Shown: positions 17,362 through 26,337, numbered from the stretch's first letter. The stretch is 64,000 nucleotides of DNA from an uncultured Roseibium sp. (GCF_963669205.1 NZ_OY769915.1:4004001-4068000); one strand, 5' to 3'. Notes: a model not told the origin generated them from the sequence alone. Translations and numbers: made by a program.

Positions 17362-18134
17362 TGGAACCTGTCCTGCAAGCACGAAATCTGGTCAAGCGCT
17401 ATGGGCGCGTCGTCGCCATGGATCATGCCGACTTCGAGCTCTATCCCGGCGAGATCCTTGCCGTGATCGGAGACAACGGCGCCGGCAAGTCGACCTTGAT
17501 CAAGGCTCTCAGCGGTGCAGTCATCCCGGACGAGGGAGACATTCTCCTCGACGGCAGACCGGTGAATTTCACCACGCCCATTCACGCAAGGGATGCCGGC
17601 ATCGAAACCGTCTACCAGACGCTTGCCATGTCACCCGCCCTGTCGATTGCCGACAACATGTTCATGGGCCGGGAACTCCGGAAACCGGGCCTCATGGGCT
17701 CGGTGTTCCGGCAGCTGGACCGCAAGAGGATGGAAGACGTCGCCCGGCAAAAGCTTAGCGAGCTCGGCCTGCTCACCATCCAGAACATCAATCAGTCGGT
17801 CGAGACCCTGTCCGGCGGCCAGCGCCAGGGGGTCGCGGTGGCCCGGGCTGCTGCGTTCGGCTCCAAGGTCGTCATCATGGACGAACCGACGGCGGCGCTC
17901 GGTGTCAAGGAGAGCCGCCGCGTGCTCGATCTGATCACGGACGTCAAGGCGCGCGGGCTCCCCATCGTGCTCATCAGCCACAACATGCCACATGTCTTCG
18001 AGGTCGCCGACCGTATCCACATCCACCGGCTTGGCCGGCGTGCCTGCGTGATCAAGCCGTCCGACTTTTCCATGTCTGAAGCCGTCGCCATCATGACGGG
18101 GGCGATGGACCCGCCCGAAAATCTGGCGGCGTGA
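17361..18134 (+). CDS. frcA: Fructose ABC transporter, ATP-binding protein FrcA
   Basis: A 257-residue single-domain ABC ATPase, unlike the double-domain RbsA. Walker A is GDNGAGKST (37-45), the signature is LSGGQRQ (150-156), Walker B is VVIMDEP (170-176), and the switch histidine lies in LISHNMPHVFE. The signature is followed by GVAVARAAAFGS, where most ATPases have VAIARA. FrcA drives uptake through FrcC. The ATG overlaps the frcC stop. The related ATPase at 37110-37898 belongs to the second sugar operon. Confidence 0.92.
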   Translation: MEPVLQARNLVKRYGRVVAMDHADFELYPGEILAVIGDNGAGKSTLIKALSGAVIPDEGDILLDGRPVNFTTPIHARDAGIETVYQTLAMSPALSIADNMFMGRELRKPGLMGSVFRQLDRKRMEDVARQKLSELGLLTIQNINQSVETLSGGQRQGVAVARAAAFGSKVVIMDEPTAALGVKESRRVLDLITDVKARGLPIVLISHNMPHVFEVADRIHIHRLGRRACVIKPSDFSMSEAVAIMTGAMDPPENLAA

Positions 18135-18157
18135 AGACACCTTTACGCTCAGAAAAC

Positions 18158-18180
18158 TGCGGTCCGGCTAGGCCGGGCCG
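18158..18180. other. GC-rich hairpin between frcA and frcK
   Basis: GCGGTCCGGC pairs with GCCGGGCCGC across a TAG loop (one T-G wobble). There is no T-tract, so it is more likely an mRNA-stability element than a terminator. Confidence 0.45.
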
Positions 18181-18214
18181 CCCTATGAAACACGTCTAAC
18201 TGTCTGGACTTGAA

Positions 18215-19162
18215 ATGTTCCTGATCTGCGGTGAAGCCCTGTTCGACCTGTTCGGCGACGAAGGTGAAGAAGATGGCGCCAGATTCGATGCGCGAATAGG
18301 CGGATCGCCTTTCAACGTTGCCATGGGCCTTGCCCGCCTCGGTGAAGAGGCCGCCTTCTTCGGCGGCATCTCGAACGACACGCTCGGTGCGAAACTCGTC
18401 GAGAAATTCCGGAAGGAAGGCGTGTCTGAGCGCTACATTCTCAGAACCGACTATCTGACGACGTTGAGCCTGGTTCAGAAAGACGATCAGGGCCACCCGG
18501 CCTATACGTTCTACGGCGCAAGCGCAGCCGACCGAATGGTCACGCAGGACGATCTGCCGGATTTTGACGAACCGCCGCTGTTCCTTCATCTGGGTTCCTA
18601 CACCGCCCTGGTCGAACCTGTGGCGGGAACGCTGAAGGCCCTGATCGAACGCGAACACGCCCACACGCTGGTCTCGTTCGACCCGAACATCCGGCCAACC
18701 GTTGAACCTGACCTGGAACGGTGGCGGCACAACACCGAAAGCCTTGCACCGCTTGCCGATGTCATCAAGGTCAGTGACGAGGACCTGGCGTTGATCGCAC
18801 CCGATGAAGAGATCGCCGCGATTGCCCGCAGATGGGTTGCAGGCGGCACCGCGCTTGTCATCGTCACCCGCGGCAGCGAAGGTGCCCTGGCCTTCAGCCG
18901 CTCCTTTGAAACGGCATGTCCCGGTATTCAGGTGAAAGTGGAAGACACCGTCGGCGCGGGCGACACTTTTCAGGCCGCCCTGCTGGCTGGGCTCAAAAGG
19001 CTTGGAGCAATCGACCGGAAGTCGCTCGCCGAGCTTGACGAGCAGCGCGTCAATCGGCTTCTTGGATTTGCCGTTCAGGCTGCAGCGATCACCTGTTCGC
19101 GCCGCGGTGCCGATCTACCGCGGATTGCGGAACTGCAAAAAGAATGGTCAAAGCTCACTTGA
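18215..19162 (+). CDS. frcK: PfkB-family fructokinase FrcK
   Basis: A 315-residue ribokinase-fold (PfkB) sugar kinase that most likely phosphorylates fructose to fructose-6-phosphate. The N-terminal GEALFDL and the GGSPFNVAMGLARLG motif are substrate-side signatures; the anion hole and catalytic Asp are in EDTVGAGDTFQAALL near residues 248-262. Length is normal. It is last in frcRBCAK, about 80 bases after frcA, and about 100 bases before zwf. With pgi nearby, its product can be isomerised to glucose-6-phosphate and enter the Entner-Doudoroff route. Confidence 0.85.
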   Translation: MFLICGEALFDLFGDEGEEDGARFDARIGGSPFNVAMGLARLGEEAAFFGGISNDTLGAKLVEKFRKEGVSERYILRTDYLTTLSLVQKDDQGHPAYTFYGASAADRMVTQDDLPDFDEPPLFLHLGSYTALVEPVAGTLKALIEREHAHTLVSFDPNIRPTVEPDLERWRHNTESLAPLADVIKVSDEDLALIAPDEEIAAIARRWVAGGTALVIVTRGSEGALAFSRSFETACPGIQVKVEDTVGAGDTFQAALLAGLKRLGAIDRKSLAELDEQRVNRLLGFAVQAAAITCSRRGADLPRIAELQKEWSKLT

Positions 19163-19177
19163 GGGGCTGACAAACGA

Positions 19178-19193
19178 TTTAAATCGATTTAAA
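19178..19193. promoter_or_regulatory. Palindromic operator upstream of zwf (CceR-like)
   Basis: TTTAAATCGATTTAAA is a perfect 16-bp palindrome centred on CG, 67 bases before the zwf ATG. Central CG palindromes are typical of LacI-family sites, and in Rhodobacter sphaeroides the LacI-family regulator CceR controls Entner-Doudoroff genes. Assignment to that regulator is inference. Related sites lie before edd and pgi. Confidence 0.7.
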
Positions 19194-19260
19194 AGCCCTC
19201 CGGGTTCTGCTGCAGCCGCAAACGGCTCGGCTACGGAAAAGCTGTTGGAAGGAGTGTCCC

Positions 19261-20736
19261 ATGGCGGTACGCGTCATTGAAGTTGAGGAATTCGACCTGG
19301 TCGTGTTCGGCGCATCCGGAGATCTGGCACACCGCAAGCTCCTTCCTGCTCTTTATCACCGCGATGCCGATGGGCAAATGCCCGAACATGCCCGCATCAT
19401 CTGCAGTGCACGCCGCGACTACACCGACGACGACTACAGGGACTGGGCGGAAAACGCGTTGAAGGAACACGTCAAGGACCTTGACGATGAACATCTCGCC
19501 CAGTTTCTCAAGCGGTTGCACTACGTGAAAATCGATATCGCCACGGGTGCCGGTTTCGAGGACCTGAAAACGGTCCTGGATGAGCGTGAGGACGTCATCC
19601 GTGCCTTTTACCTGGCCGTCGGACCGGATCTCTTCGGCACCATTTGCGAAAATCTCGGCAGGATCGGCGTCGTCAACAGGCACGCCCGCGTGGTGATGGA
19701 AAAACCGATCGGCAAGGACGGAGCATCCGCCAAGGCCCTGAACGACACTGTCGGAGCTGTCTTCAAGGAAGACCAGATCTTCCGTATCGATCATTATCTC
19801 GGCAAGGAAACCGTTCAGAACCTCATGGCGCTTCGGTTTGCCAATGCCCTGTTCGAGCCTCTCTGGAACGCCGCGCACATCGACCATGTTCAGATCACCG
19901 TGGCCGAATCCCTCGGAACGGGTGGGCGCGCCGGTTACTACGATACGGCGGGTGCCTTGCGGGACATGGTGCAGAACCACATCCTCCAGCTTTTGTGCCT
20001 TGTCGCCATGGAACCGCCTGAATCGATGGATGCGGACAGCGTCCGCGATGAAAAGCTGAAGGTGCTCAAGGCACTCACGCCGATCGATACCCAGAGCGTC
20101 GACAAGCTGACCGTACGCGGTCAGTATCGCGCCGGAGCATCCGCCGGCGGTGCCGTGCCGGGTTACCTTGAAGAACTGGGCAACGATGAAAGCCGGACGG
20201 AAACCTTCGTTGCCCTGAGGGCGGACATTGCCAACTGGCGGTGGGCGGGCGTTCCGTTCTACCTGCGCACGGGAAAGCGTCTGGCCCAGCGGGTTTCGGA
20301 AATCGTCGTTCAGTTTCAACCCATCCCGCACTCCATTTTTGACACGGAAACGGGCAAGATCACGGCCAACCGTCTCATCATCCGCCTGCAGCCCGACGAA
20401 GGCGTTCAGATGCAGATCATGATCAAGGACCCCGGCCCCGGCGGCATGCGCCTCAGGCAGGTTCCGCTCGACATGAGTTTTGCCGACGCCTTCAAGGTAC
20501 GCAACCCGGACGCCTACGAGCGTCTCATCATGGATGTGATCCGCGGTAACCAGACGCTGTTCATGCGCCGCGACGAGGTCGATGCGGCGTGGGCGTGGGT
20601 CGACCCGATCCTTGCGGCCTGGGCTGCATCGAAGGAAACGCCCAAGGGATACACCGCCGGCACCTGGGGGCCGTCGGCTTCCATCGCACTTGTTGAGCGT
20701 GACGGGCGCACATGGTCGGAGGAAGACGGCGTCTAA
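19261..20736 (+). CDS. zwf: Glucose-6-phosphate 1-dehydrogenase
   Basis: A 491-residue Zwf that oxidises glucose-6-phosphate to 6-phosphogluconolactone with NAD(P)+. The nucleotide site is VFGASGDLAHRKLLPALY, the active-site signature is RIDHYLGKETVQN with the catalytic histidine region following, and VPFYLRTGKRLAQR is a conserved C-domain motif. GGAAGGAG lies before the ATG. Zwf is followed by edd with a 130-base gap, not by pgl as in many relatives. The palindrome at 19178-19193 sits in its promoter region. Confidence 0.96.
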   Translation: MAVRVIEVEEFDLVVFGASGDLAHRKLLPALYHRDADGQMPEHARIICSARRDYTDDDYRDWAENALKEHVKDLDDEHLAQFLKRLHYVKIDIATGAGFEDLKTVLDEREDVIRAFYLAVGPDLFGTICENLGRIGVVNRHARVVMEKPIGKDGASAKALNDTVGAVFKEDQIFRIDHYLGKETVQNLMALRFANALFEPLWNAAHIDHVQITVAESLGTGGRAGYYDTAGALRDMVQNHILQLLCLVAMEPPESMDADSVRDEKLKVLKALTPIDTQSVDKLTVRGQYRAGASAGGAVPGYLEELGNDESRTETFVALRADIANWRWAGVPFYLRTGKRLAQRVSEIVVQFQPIPHSIFDTETGKITANRLIIRLQPDEGVQMQIMIKDPGPGGMRLRQVPLDMSFADAFKVRNPDAYERLIMDVIRGNQTLFMRRDEVDAAWAWVDPILAAWAASKETPKGYTAGTWGPSASIALVERDGRTWSEEDGV

Positions 20737-20741
20737 GGTGT

Positions 20742-20768
20742 TCTCACAGGCTTATGTCTGTGAGATTT
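20742..20768 (+). terminator. Weak hairpin after zwf
   Basis: TCTCACAG (20742-20749) pairs perfectly with CTGTGAGA (20758-20765) over an 8-base loop, followed by only three T. It may cause partial termination between zwf and edd. Confidence 0.5.
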
Positions 20769-20774
20769 CCGTCG

Positions 20775-20790
20775 TTTAAATCGATTAAGT
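20775..20790. promoter_or_regulatory. Imperfect copy of the zwf/pgi palindrome upstream of edd
   Basis: TTTAAATCGATTAAGT matches the zwf site in its first 13 bases (TTTAAATCGATTA at positions 1-12 exact), with the right arm imperfect. It is 77 bases before the edd ATG and directly follows the zwf hairpin, suggesting edd has its own regulated promoter. Confidence 0.6.
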
Positions 20791-20866
20791 AAAGCAAACG
20801 GGTAAAGCCCCTGTCTGCCGACAGACGCCCCACCCAGCCACATGTGGCCAGGAAAGGACCAGAACA

Positions 20867-22687
20867 ATGACAATCCAGGATCGCATCGGCGATGTTACGG
20901 AACGGATCGTCAAACGCAGTCACGACAGCCGCTCCCGCTATCAGGACAGGATCGGCAAGGCGGCCGAACAGGGGCCGCAGCGGTCCCGGCTTTCATGCGG
21001 CAATCTTGCGCACGGGTTTGCGGCCTGCGGCGTTTCAGACAAGCAGGCGCTTTCAGGAGATGTCGTGCCGAACCTCGGCATCATCACTTCCTATAACGAC
21101 ATGCTGTCGGCGCACCAGCCTTACGAGACCTACCCCGCGATGATCCGCGAAGCGGCCCATGAAGTCGGTGCTGTTGCGCAGGTCGCAGGCGGCGTGCCCG
21201 CCATGTGCGACGGTGTCACCCAGGGTCAGGACGGTATGGAACTCTCCCTGTTCTCCCGCGATGTCATCGCCATGGCCGCGGCCGTCGGCCTGTCACACCA
21301 GATGTTCGACGCCGCGGTCTTCCTCGGCATCTGCGACAAGATCGTTCCCGGTCTCGCGATCGCCGCCCTCTCCTTCGGTCACCTGCCCGCGGTCTTCATT
21401 CCCGCCGGTCCGATGACCACGGGCATTTCAAATGACGACAAGGCCAAGGTGCGTCAGCTTTACGCCGAAGGAAAAGTCGGGCGCGATGCGCTGCTTGAAA
21501 GCGAATCCAAGGCCTATCATTCGCCCGGCACCTGCACCTTCTACGGAACGGCGAACTCCAACCAGATGCTGATGGAGATCATGGGGCTGCACATGCCGGG
21601 ATCCTCCTTCATCAATCCGGGCACCCCGCTGCGCGATGCGCTGACCAGGGAAGCTGCCAAGCGTGCCCTTGCGATTTCGGCGCTCGGAAACGAGTACACC
21701 CCGGCCGGCGAGATCATTGACGAGAAGGCGATCGTCAACGGTGTAGTCGGTCTTCACGCCACGGGCGGCTCTACCAATCACACGATGCACCTGGTCGCCA
21801 TTGCGGCGACGGCCGGTATCAAGCTCACCTGGGACGACATCTCCGATCTGTCCGACGTCGTGCCGCTGCTCGCCCGGGTCTACCCGAACGGCAAGGCGGA
21901 TGTGAACCACTTCCAGGCCGCCGGCGGCCTTGCCTTCCTGATCCGCGAACTCCTGTCGGACGGGTATCTGCACCGGGACGTCAAGACCGTCTACGGCACG
22001 GATCTGTCCGGCTACACGGTGGAGGCCAAACTGGACGAAAACGGTGACATCCTGCGCGAGGACGCACCTGTGGTCTCCGGCGATGAAACCGTATTGGCAC
22101 CGCTCTCAAAGGCCTTCCAGCCGACCGGCGGGTTGAAGATGCTCACCGGCAACCTGGGCAAGGCCGTGATCAAGGTTTCGGCCGTTGCCGAGGACCGTCA
22201 CATTATCGAAGCACCGGCACGCGTTTTCCATTCCCAGGACGCCTTCCTCGATGCCTTCAACAAGAAGGAACTGAAAGGTGACGTCGCCGCGGTCGTGCGC
22301 TTCCAGGGCCCGAAGGCCATCGGCATGCCAGAATTGCACAAGCTGACACCGTGCCTCGGTATCCTGCAAGACAAGGGCTACAAGGTCGCGCTGATCACCG
22401 ACGGCCGCATGTCGGGCGCGTCCGGCAAGGTGCCCGCGGCAATCCATGTCACGCCGGAAGCGGAAAACGGCGGACCGATTGCGAAGATCCGCGATGGCGA
22501 CATGATCCGCATTGATGCGATCACCGGCGAGTTGAAGGTGCTCGTGGATGAGACGGAATTCGAAGCCCGCCCGGTTGCGGTTGCGGATCTCAGCGAACAC
22601 CAGTCCGGCGTCGGCCGCGATCTTTTTACAGCCTTCCGCGCCAATGTCGGCACAGCGGACAGTGGCGCGCACGTCTTCGGCGCATAA
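20867..22687 (+). CDS. edd: Phosphogluconate dehydratase
   Basis: A 606-residue IlvD/Edd-family dehydratase that converts 6-phosphogluconate to 2-keto-3-deoxy-6-phosphogluconate. The iron-sulfur cysteines can be placed in PAMCDGVTQGQDGMELS, FLGICDKIVPGL and SPGTCTFYGTANSNQ; the C-terminal DGRMSGASGKVPAAIHVTPE is the family signature. Length is that of Edd rather than of IlvD. AGGAAAGGACC precedes the ATG. The gene lies 22 bases before eda, so the two are co-transcribed. Confidence 0.96.
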   Translation: MTIQDRIGDVTERIVKRSHDSRSRYQDRIGKAAEQGPQRSRLSCGNLAHGFAACGVSDKQALSGDVVPNLGIITSYNDMLSAHQPYETYPAMIREAAHEVGAVAQVAGGVPAMCDGVTQGQDGMELSLFSRDVIAMAAAVGLSHQMFDAAVFLGICDKIVPGLAIAALSFGHLPAVFIPAGPMTTGISNDDKAKVRQLYAEGKVGRDALLESESKAYHSPGTCTFYGTANSNQMLMEIMGLHMPGSSFINPGTPLRDALTREAAKRALAISALGNEYTPAGEIIDEKAIVNGVVGLHATGGSTNHTMHLVAIAATAGIKLTWDDISDLSDVVPLLARVYPNGKADVNHFQAAGGLAFLIRELLSDGYLHRDVKTVYGTDLSGYTVEAKLDENGDILREDAPVVSGDETVLAPLSKAFQPTGGLKMLTGNLGKAVIKVSAVAEDRHIIEAPARVFHSQDAFLDAFNKKELKGDVAAVVRFQGPKAIGMPELHKLTPCLGILQDKGYKVALITDGRMSGASGKVPAAIHVTPEAENGGPIAKIRDGDMIRIDAITGELKVLVDETEFEARPVAVADLSEHQSGVGRDLFTAFRANVGTADSGAHVFGA

Positions 22688-22709
22688 GCAGGAAATCTGG
22701 GAGAATTCA

Positions 22710-23348
22710 ATGGCACAGGATATCGCAAAAATAGAAACGGTGATGTGCGCCGCCCCCGTTATCCCGGTTCTGGTCGTCGAAGATCCGCAAAAGGCCGTCC
22801 CGATGGCGACGGCCCTGGTGAAAGGCGGCCTTCCCGCAATCGAAATCACGCTTCGCACGGAACGCGCGCTGGAAGCCATTGAAGCGGTCAGCAAGCATGT
22901 CGAGGGTGCAATTGTGGGTGCCGGTACGGTGCTGAACGGAAAACAATATGATGCCGCGGTTGCTGCCGGTTCCAGGTTCATCGTGTCACCGGGGGCGACC
23001 CAAGACCTTCTGGATGCAGCCGATGGTCACAGCGTTCCGCTTCTTCCCGGTGCGGCCACCGCTTCGGAGGTCATGTTTCTTCTTGAACGCGGCTACGAGC
23101 GTTTGAAATACTTTCCGGCCGAGCAGGCCGGAGGTGCGTCTTACCTGAAATCGCTGTCCTCGCCCCTGTCGGCGGCCAAATTCTGCCCAACGGGAGGTGT
23201 GAGCCTGGACAAGGCGCCGGTCTATCTCGCCCTTCCCAACGTCCTGTGTGTTGGCGGCTCCTGGATCGCGGATGCCAAGGCGGTTGCCTCCGGGGACTGG
23301 GCGGGCATTGAAGAGAGGGCCCGCGCCGCGAGTTCGCTCAACAGCTGA
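22710..23348 (+). CDS. eda: 2-dehydro-3-deoxy-phosphogluconate aldolase
   Basis: A 212-residue class I aldolase that splits KDPG into pyruvate and glyceraldehyde-3-phosphate. The glutamate in ITLRTERALEAI, the phosphate-side GAGTVLNGKQYD, and the Schiff-base lysine in RLKYFPAEQAGG are all present, as is KFCPTGGVSLDKAP. GGGAGAATTCA precedes the ATG at 22710; the earlier in-frame ATG at 22548 lies inside edd. The gene is convergent with the PilZ-like gene, 38 bases away. Confidence 0.95.
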   Translation: MAQDIAKIETVMCAAPVIPVLVVEDPQKAVPMATALVKGGLPAIEITLRTERALEAIEAVSKHVEGAIVGAGTVLNGKQYDAAVAAGSRFIVSPGATQDLLDAADGHSVPLLPGAATASEVMFLLERGYERLKYFPAEQAGGASYLKSLSSPLSAAKFCPTGGVSLDKAPVYLALPNVLCVGGSWIADAKAVASGDWAGIEERARAASSLNS

Positions 23349-23386
23349 CGGTTGGCGTCGGTTCGACTGGAAAGTGGGCCGGGCGC

Positions 23387-23992
23387 TCAGGCGTCTTCGA
23401 TCTCGGCGGCAGGCATTTCCATGCCGCCGGACATATCCAGGGCTTCGGTTTCTTCCAGTGTTCTGTCCCAAAGGAGCCGCATGCCGGCGGATTTGTCATT
23501 GCGCCACGCAAATTCGGCGACCACGGGCTTGTTGAACTTGTTCATGGTGAGAAGCACTTCCTCGGGCAAGGCAGTAAGCCCGGTCGCCTTGACCTTGCAG
23601 CCGTTCTTGGCGGCATCGACGATGGTGCCCTCGATCTCCGTGATGCCTTCCAGGTCGGCGATCTTCACCGGTATCTTGACGTCGTTCCGCTTCTCGCGGC
23701 GCTTGTCGCTGACCTTGCTTTCGCTGGTCACGAACACGACGGACGCGTCATTGCCCTTGACGGACGTCACCTGGGCCTTGGAGAGTTTGCGCGCGCCCGA
23801 AAAGCGGATACCTATGTTCTTGTAAAGGTCCTCGACATGCTCCGAGGTGACCTTGCAGCCCCACTCGTTCACGTTGGTGATCACGGCTTCGACAATGGCA
23901 AGGGTATCGAAATCGACGACCTGAACGTCTTCACTGGCTTCAGGATTTTCCTGAAGACGCCTCACAGCGGGATCCGTATTCACCTTGCCCAT
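23387..23992 (-). CDS. PilZ-like domain protein, probably a tandem repeat
   Basis: A 201-residue soluble protein. The second half has RREKRNDVKIPVKI followed by GTIVDAAKNGCKVKA, which matches the PilZ layout (RxxxR, then DxSxxG) with alanine in place of serine. The first half repeats the second strand motif as EAVITNVNEWGCKVTS, without a preceding RxxxR. A tandem of a degenerate and a near-canonical PilZ domain is the simplest reading. Canonical PilZ binds cyclic di-GMP; whether this one does is uncertain. It lies opposite the Entner-Doudoroff genes, between eda and pgi. Confidence 0.7.
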   Translation of the reverse strand: MGKVNTDPAVRRLQENPEASEDVQVVDFDTLAIVEAVITNVNEWGCKVTSEHVEDLYKNIGIRFSGARKLSKAQVTSVKGNDASVVFVTSESKVSDKRREKRNDVKIPVKIADLEGITEIEGTIVDAAKNGCKVKATGLTALPEEVLLTMNKFNKPVVAEFAWRNDKSAGMRLLWDRTLEETEALDMSGGMEMPAAEIEDA

Positions 23993-24061
23993 GGGGTTAA
24001 AACACCTGATATCTTCTACTGTTCATCACCTGTGCTGAGCAAGCGCGCAAACGGGAGCCCA

Positions 24062-24326
24062 GGCTCAAGACGCATTAATTTGGATGAATTGGTAGGGATG
24101 AATTTGTTCGGATACGAGGCGCAAAACTGCAGGAAACCGTCCGGTTTCCAAAGATTTGCAACGACGTTGCCGGGCAAATTCACCCTATCCCTGCGGGACG
24201 CAAAAACGGCTTCGATCTGCTGCGTCAACCCGCTCAACCGGGCAGGTAGCCCGCTTATCGCACCTTTCCTTGCAGCTCATCGCCGTTTGCTGCGCCAATT
24301 CAACCAAATTAATGCGTCCTGAGCCT
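24062..24326. repeat. MITE-like element with 32-bp terminal inverted repeats
   Basis: The arms 24062-24093 and 24295-24326 are inverted repeats with two mismatches; their core is GACGCATTAATTTGG. The 265-bp element has no convincing open frame (a 73-codon minus frame runs out through the left arm). It lies in the 528-base gap between the PilZ-like gene and pgi, upstream of the pgi promoter. CA and TA flank the ends, so a TA-type duplication is possible but not clean. It is probably a non-autonomous remnant of an insertion sequence not present in the window. Confidence 0.7.
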
Positions 24327-24495
24327 AGCTCAAAACTCCTAATTTCCCGTCAAGCCGGCGAGATCTCGTGAGCCAAACACGCCCATGCCACACATGTTGC
24401 CGGCGGACCGGCCAACCGCTCTTCAGAAAAATCTCCACTACGTCAGTTTGCTGTGCTAATTGGAGCGCTGTCTGCCGTGACCTGAATCCCGATAG

Positions 24496-24509
24496 TTAAA
24501 TCGATTTAA
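24496..24509. promoter_or_regulatory. Palindromic operator upstream of pgi (CceR-like)
   Basis: TTAAATCGATTTAA, a perfect 14-bp palindrome identical to the core of the zwf site, ends only 11 bases before the pgi ATG and abuts its ribosome site (AGAGGAAG). Binding here would block the transcription start or elongation. Confidence 0.7.
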
Positions 24510-24520
24510 GAGGAAGTCTC

Positions 24521-26143
24521 ATGACACTCGAAGCGACATTCGCGTCCCTCACCCGCAAGGCTGAAAAGCTGAACAGCACCACGCTTCGAAACCTGTTCGC
24601 CGGCGATCCGGACCGCTTCGGGACATTCTCGGCAACCGCGGACGATCTGCTGCTCGATTATTCGAAGACGAAAATCGACAGCGACACCCTGTCCGAGCTT
24701 GTGGCGCTGGCCGTAGAGGCGGACGTCGAAGGCCGCCGCTCTGCCATGTTCGCAGGCGAAAAGATCAACGAAACCGAAAAACGCGCCGTGCTTCATACCG
24801 CGCTCCGAAACCGGTCGGACAAGCCGGTCATGGTCGACGGTGAAGACGTCATGCCGGATGTACGTTCCGTGCTCGACGCCATGGCAGACTTTGCGGAAGC
24901 CGTCCGGTCCGGCGAGCTGGTGTCATCGTCGGGTGCCCCCTTCACCGACGTCGTCAATATCGGCATTGGCGGATCCGATCTCGGCCCGGTCATGACCACA
25001 CTAGCGCTGGCGCCCTATCACGACGGCCCGGAGCTGCACTACGTTTCCAACGTGGACGGGGCGCATATCGCCGATACGCTTGAAAAGCTCGATCCGGAAA
25101 CAACACTGATCATCGTTGCGTCGAAGACCTTCACGACCATCGAAACGATGACCAACGCGGCAACCGCCCGCAAGTGGATTGCGTCGGCCCTTGGCGAAGA
25201 GGCGGTCGGCAAGCACTTCGCCGCCGTGTCGACAGCGCTCGACAAGGTTGCGGCCTTCGGCATCGACAGCGCGCGCGTCTTCGGTTTCTGGGACTGGGTC
25301 GGCGGTCGCTATTCCATCTGGTCCGCGATCGGCCTGCCGCTGATGATTGCGATCGGTCCGGATGCGTTCAGCGACTTTCTCGAAGGCGCTCACGCAATGG
25401 ACGTTCATTTCCAGGAAGCGCCGCTCGAAGGCAACCTGCCGGTCCTCATGGCCCTCATCGGCATTTGGCACCGTGATGTTCTGGGATATGGCGCAAGGGC
25501 CGTACTGCCCTACGACCAGCGCCTGTCGCGCCTGCCCGCCTATCTGCAGCAACTCGACATGGAATCCAACGGCAAACGCGTGAAGCTGGACGGAAGCCCG
25601 GTCGGCATGGACACCGGCCCTCTTGTCTGGGGGGAACCGGGCACCAACGGCCAGCACGCCTTCTACCAGCTGCTGCATCAGGGCACGACAGTCATTCCCT
25701 GCGAGTTCCTGATCGCGAAGGAAGGCCATGAGGAAGACCTGCATCATCACCACGAACTGCTGACGGCCAATTGCCTTGCCCAGTCCGAAGCGCTGATGCG
25801 CGGACGGACGCTTGAGGAAGCGAAAACCATGCTCGCGGCATCGGGTATGTCCGAAAGCGACGTGGAGCGGCTTGCCCCACACAAGGTGTTTCCAGGTGAC
25901 CGCCCGTCATTCACGCTCGTCTACGACAAGTTGACCCCTTTCGCACTCGGGCGTCTGATCGCGCTCTACGAGCATCGCGTCTTTGTCGAAGGAGTCATCT
26001 GGGGTATCAACTCCTTCGATCAATGGGGCGTGGAACTCGGCAAGGAACTGGCGACCGCCCTCTTGCCCATGGTCAAGGGCGAAGCTCCGGCAGATGGTAA
26101 AGATGCATCCACACGCGGCTTGCTTTCAGCACTTAAGAACTGA
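24521..26143 (+). CDS. pgi: Glucose-6-phosphate isomerase
   Basis: A 540-residue phosphoglucose isomerase that interconverts glucose-6-phosphate and fructose-6-phosphate. Signatures: VNIGIGGSDLGPVM, VASKTFTTIETMTNA, WVGGRYSIWSAIGLPLMIA, and the C-terminal VEGVIWGINSFDQWGVELGK with the catalytic lysine. Normal length. AGAGGAAG is a good ribosome site directly after the palindrome. It links the fructokinase product to Zwf, so placing it next to frc-zwf-edd-eda makes a fructose-to-pyruvate block. Confidence 0.96.
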   Translation: MTLEATFASLTRKAEKLNSTTLRNLFAGDPDRFGTFSATADDLLLDYSKTKIDSDTLSELVALAVEADVEGRRSAMFAGEKINETEKRAVLHTALRNRSDKPVMVDGEDVMPDVRSVLDAMADFAEAVRSGELVSSSGAPFTDVVNIGIGGSDLGPVMTTLALAPYHDGPELHYVSNVDGAHIADTLEKLDPETTLIIVASKTFTTIETMTNAATARKWIASALGEEAVGKHFAAVSTALDKVAAFGIDSARVFGFWDWVGGRYSIWSAIGLPLMIAIGPDAFSDFLEGAHAMDVHFQEAPLEGNLPVLMALIGIWHRDVLGYGARAVLPYDQRLSRLPAYLQQLDMESNGKRVKLDGSPVGMDTGPLVWGEPGTNGQHAFYQLLHQGTTVIPCEFLIAKEGHEEDLHHHHELLTANCLAQSEALMRGRTLEEAKTMLAASGMSESDVERLAPHKVFPGDRPSFTLVYDKLTPFALGRLIALYEHRVFVEGVIWGINSFDQWGVELGKELATALLPMVKGEAPADGKDASTRGLLSALKN

Positions 26144-26337
26144 TCGAAACCGCCATACTTTCGCCCCACGGGCGCTATCTGTTCCTGAGCACTCAAAGCT
26201 CTGCCCGGACAGCAAGTTGCGTTTTGTGTACTGTAGGAATTGATAGATTGCCCCAGCGCGCAAAGCAGCTTAACCTTGGCAAGACTTTAAACTATTGAAA
26301 TTGCCGCACCGCGCGGTCTTGAAGGGAGTTACCTTTA

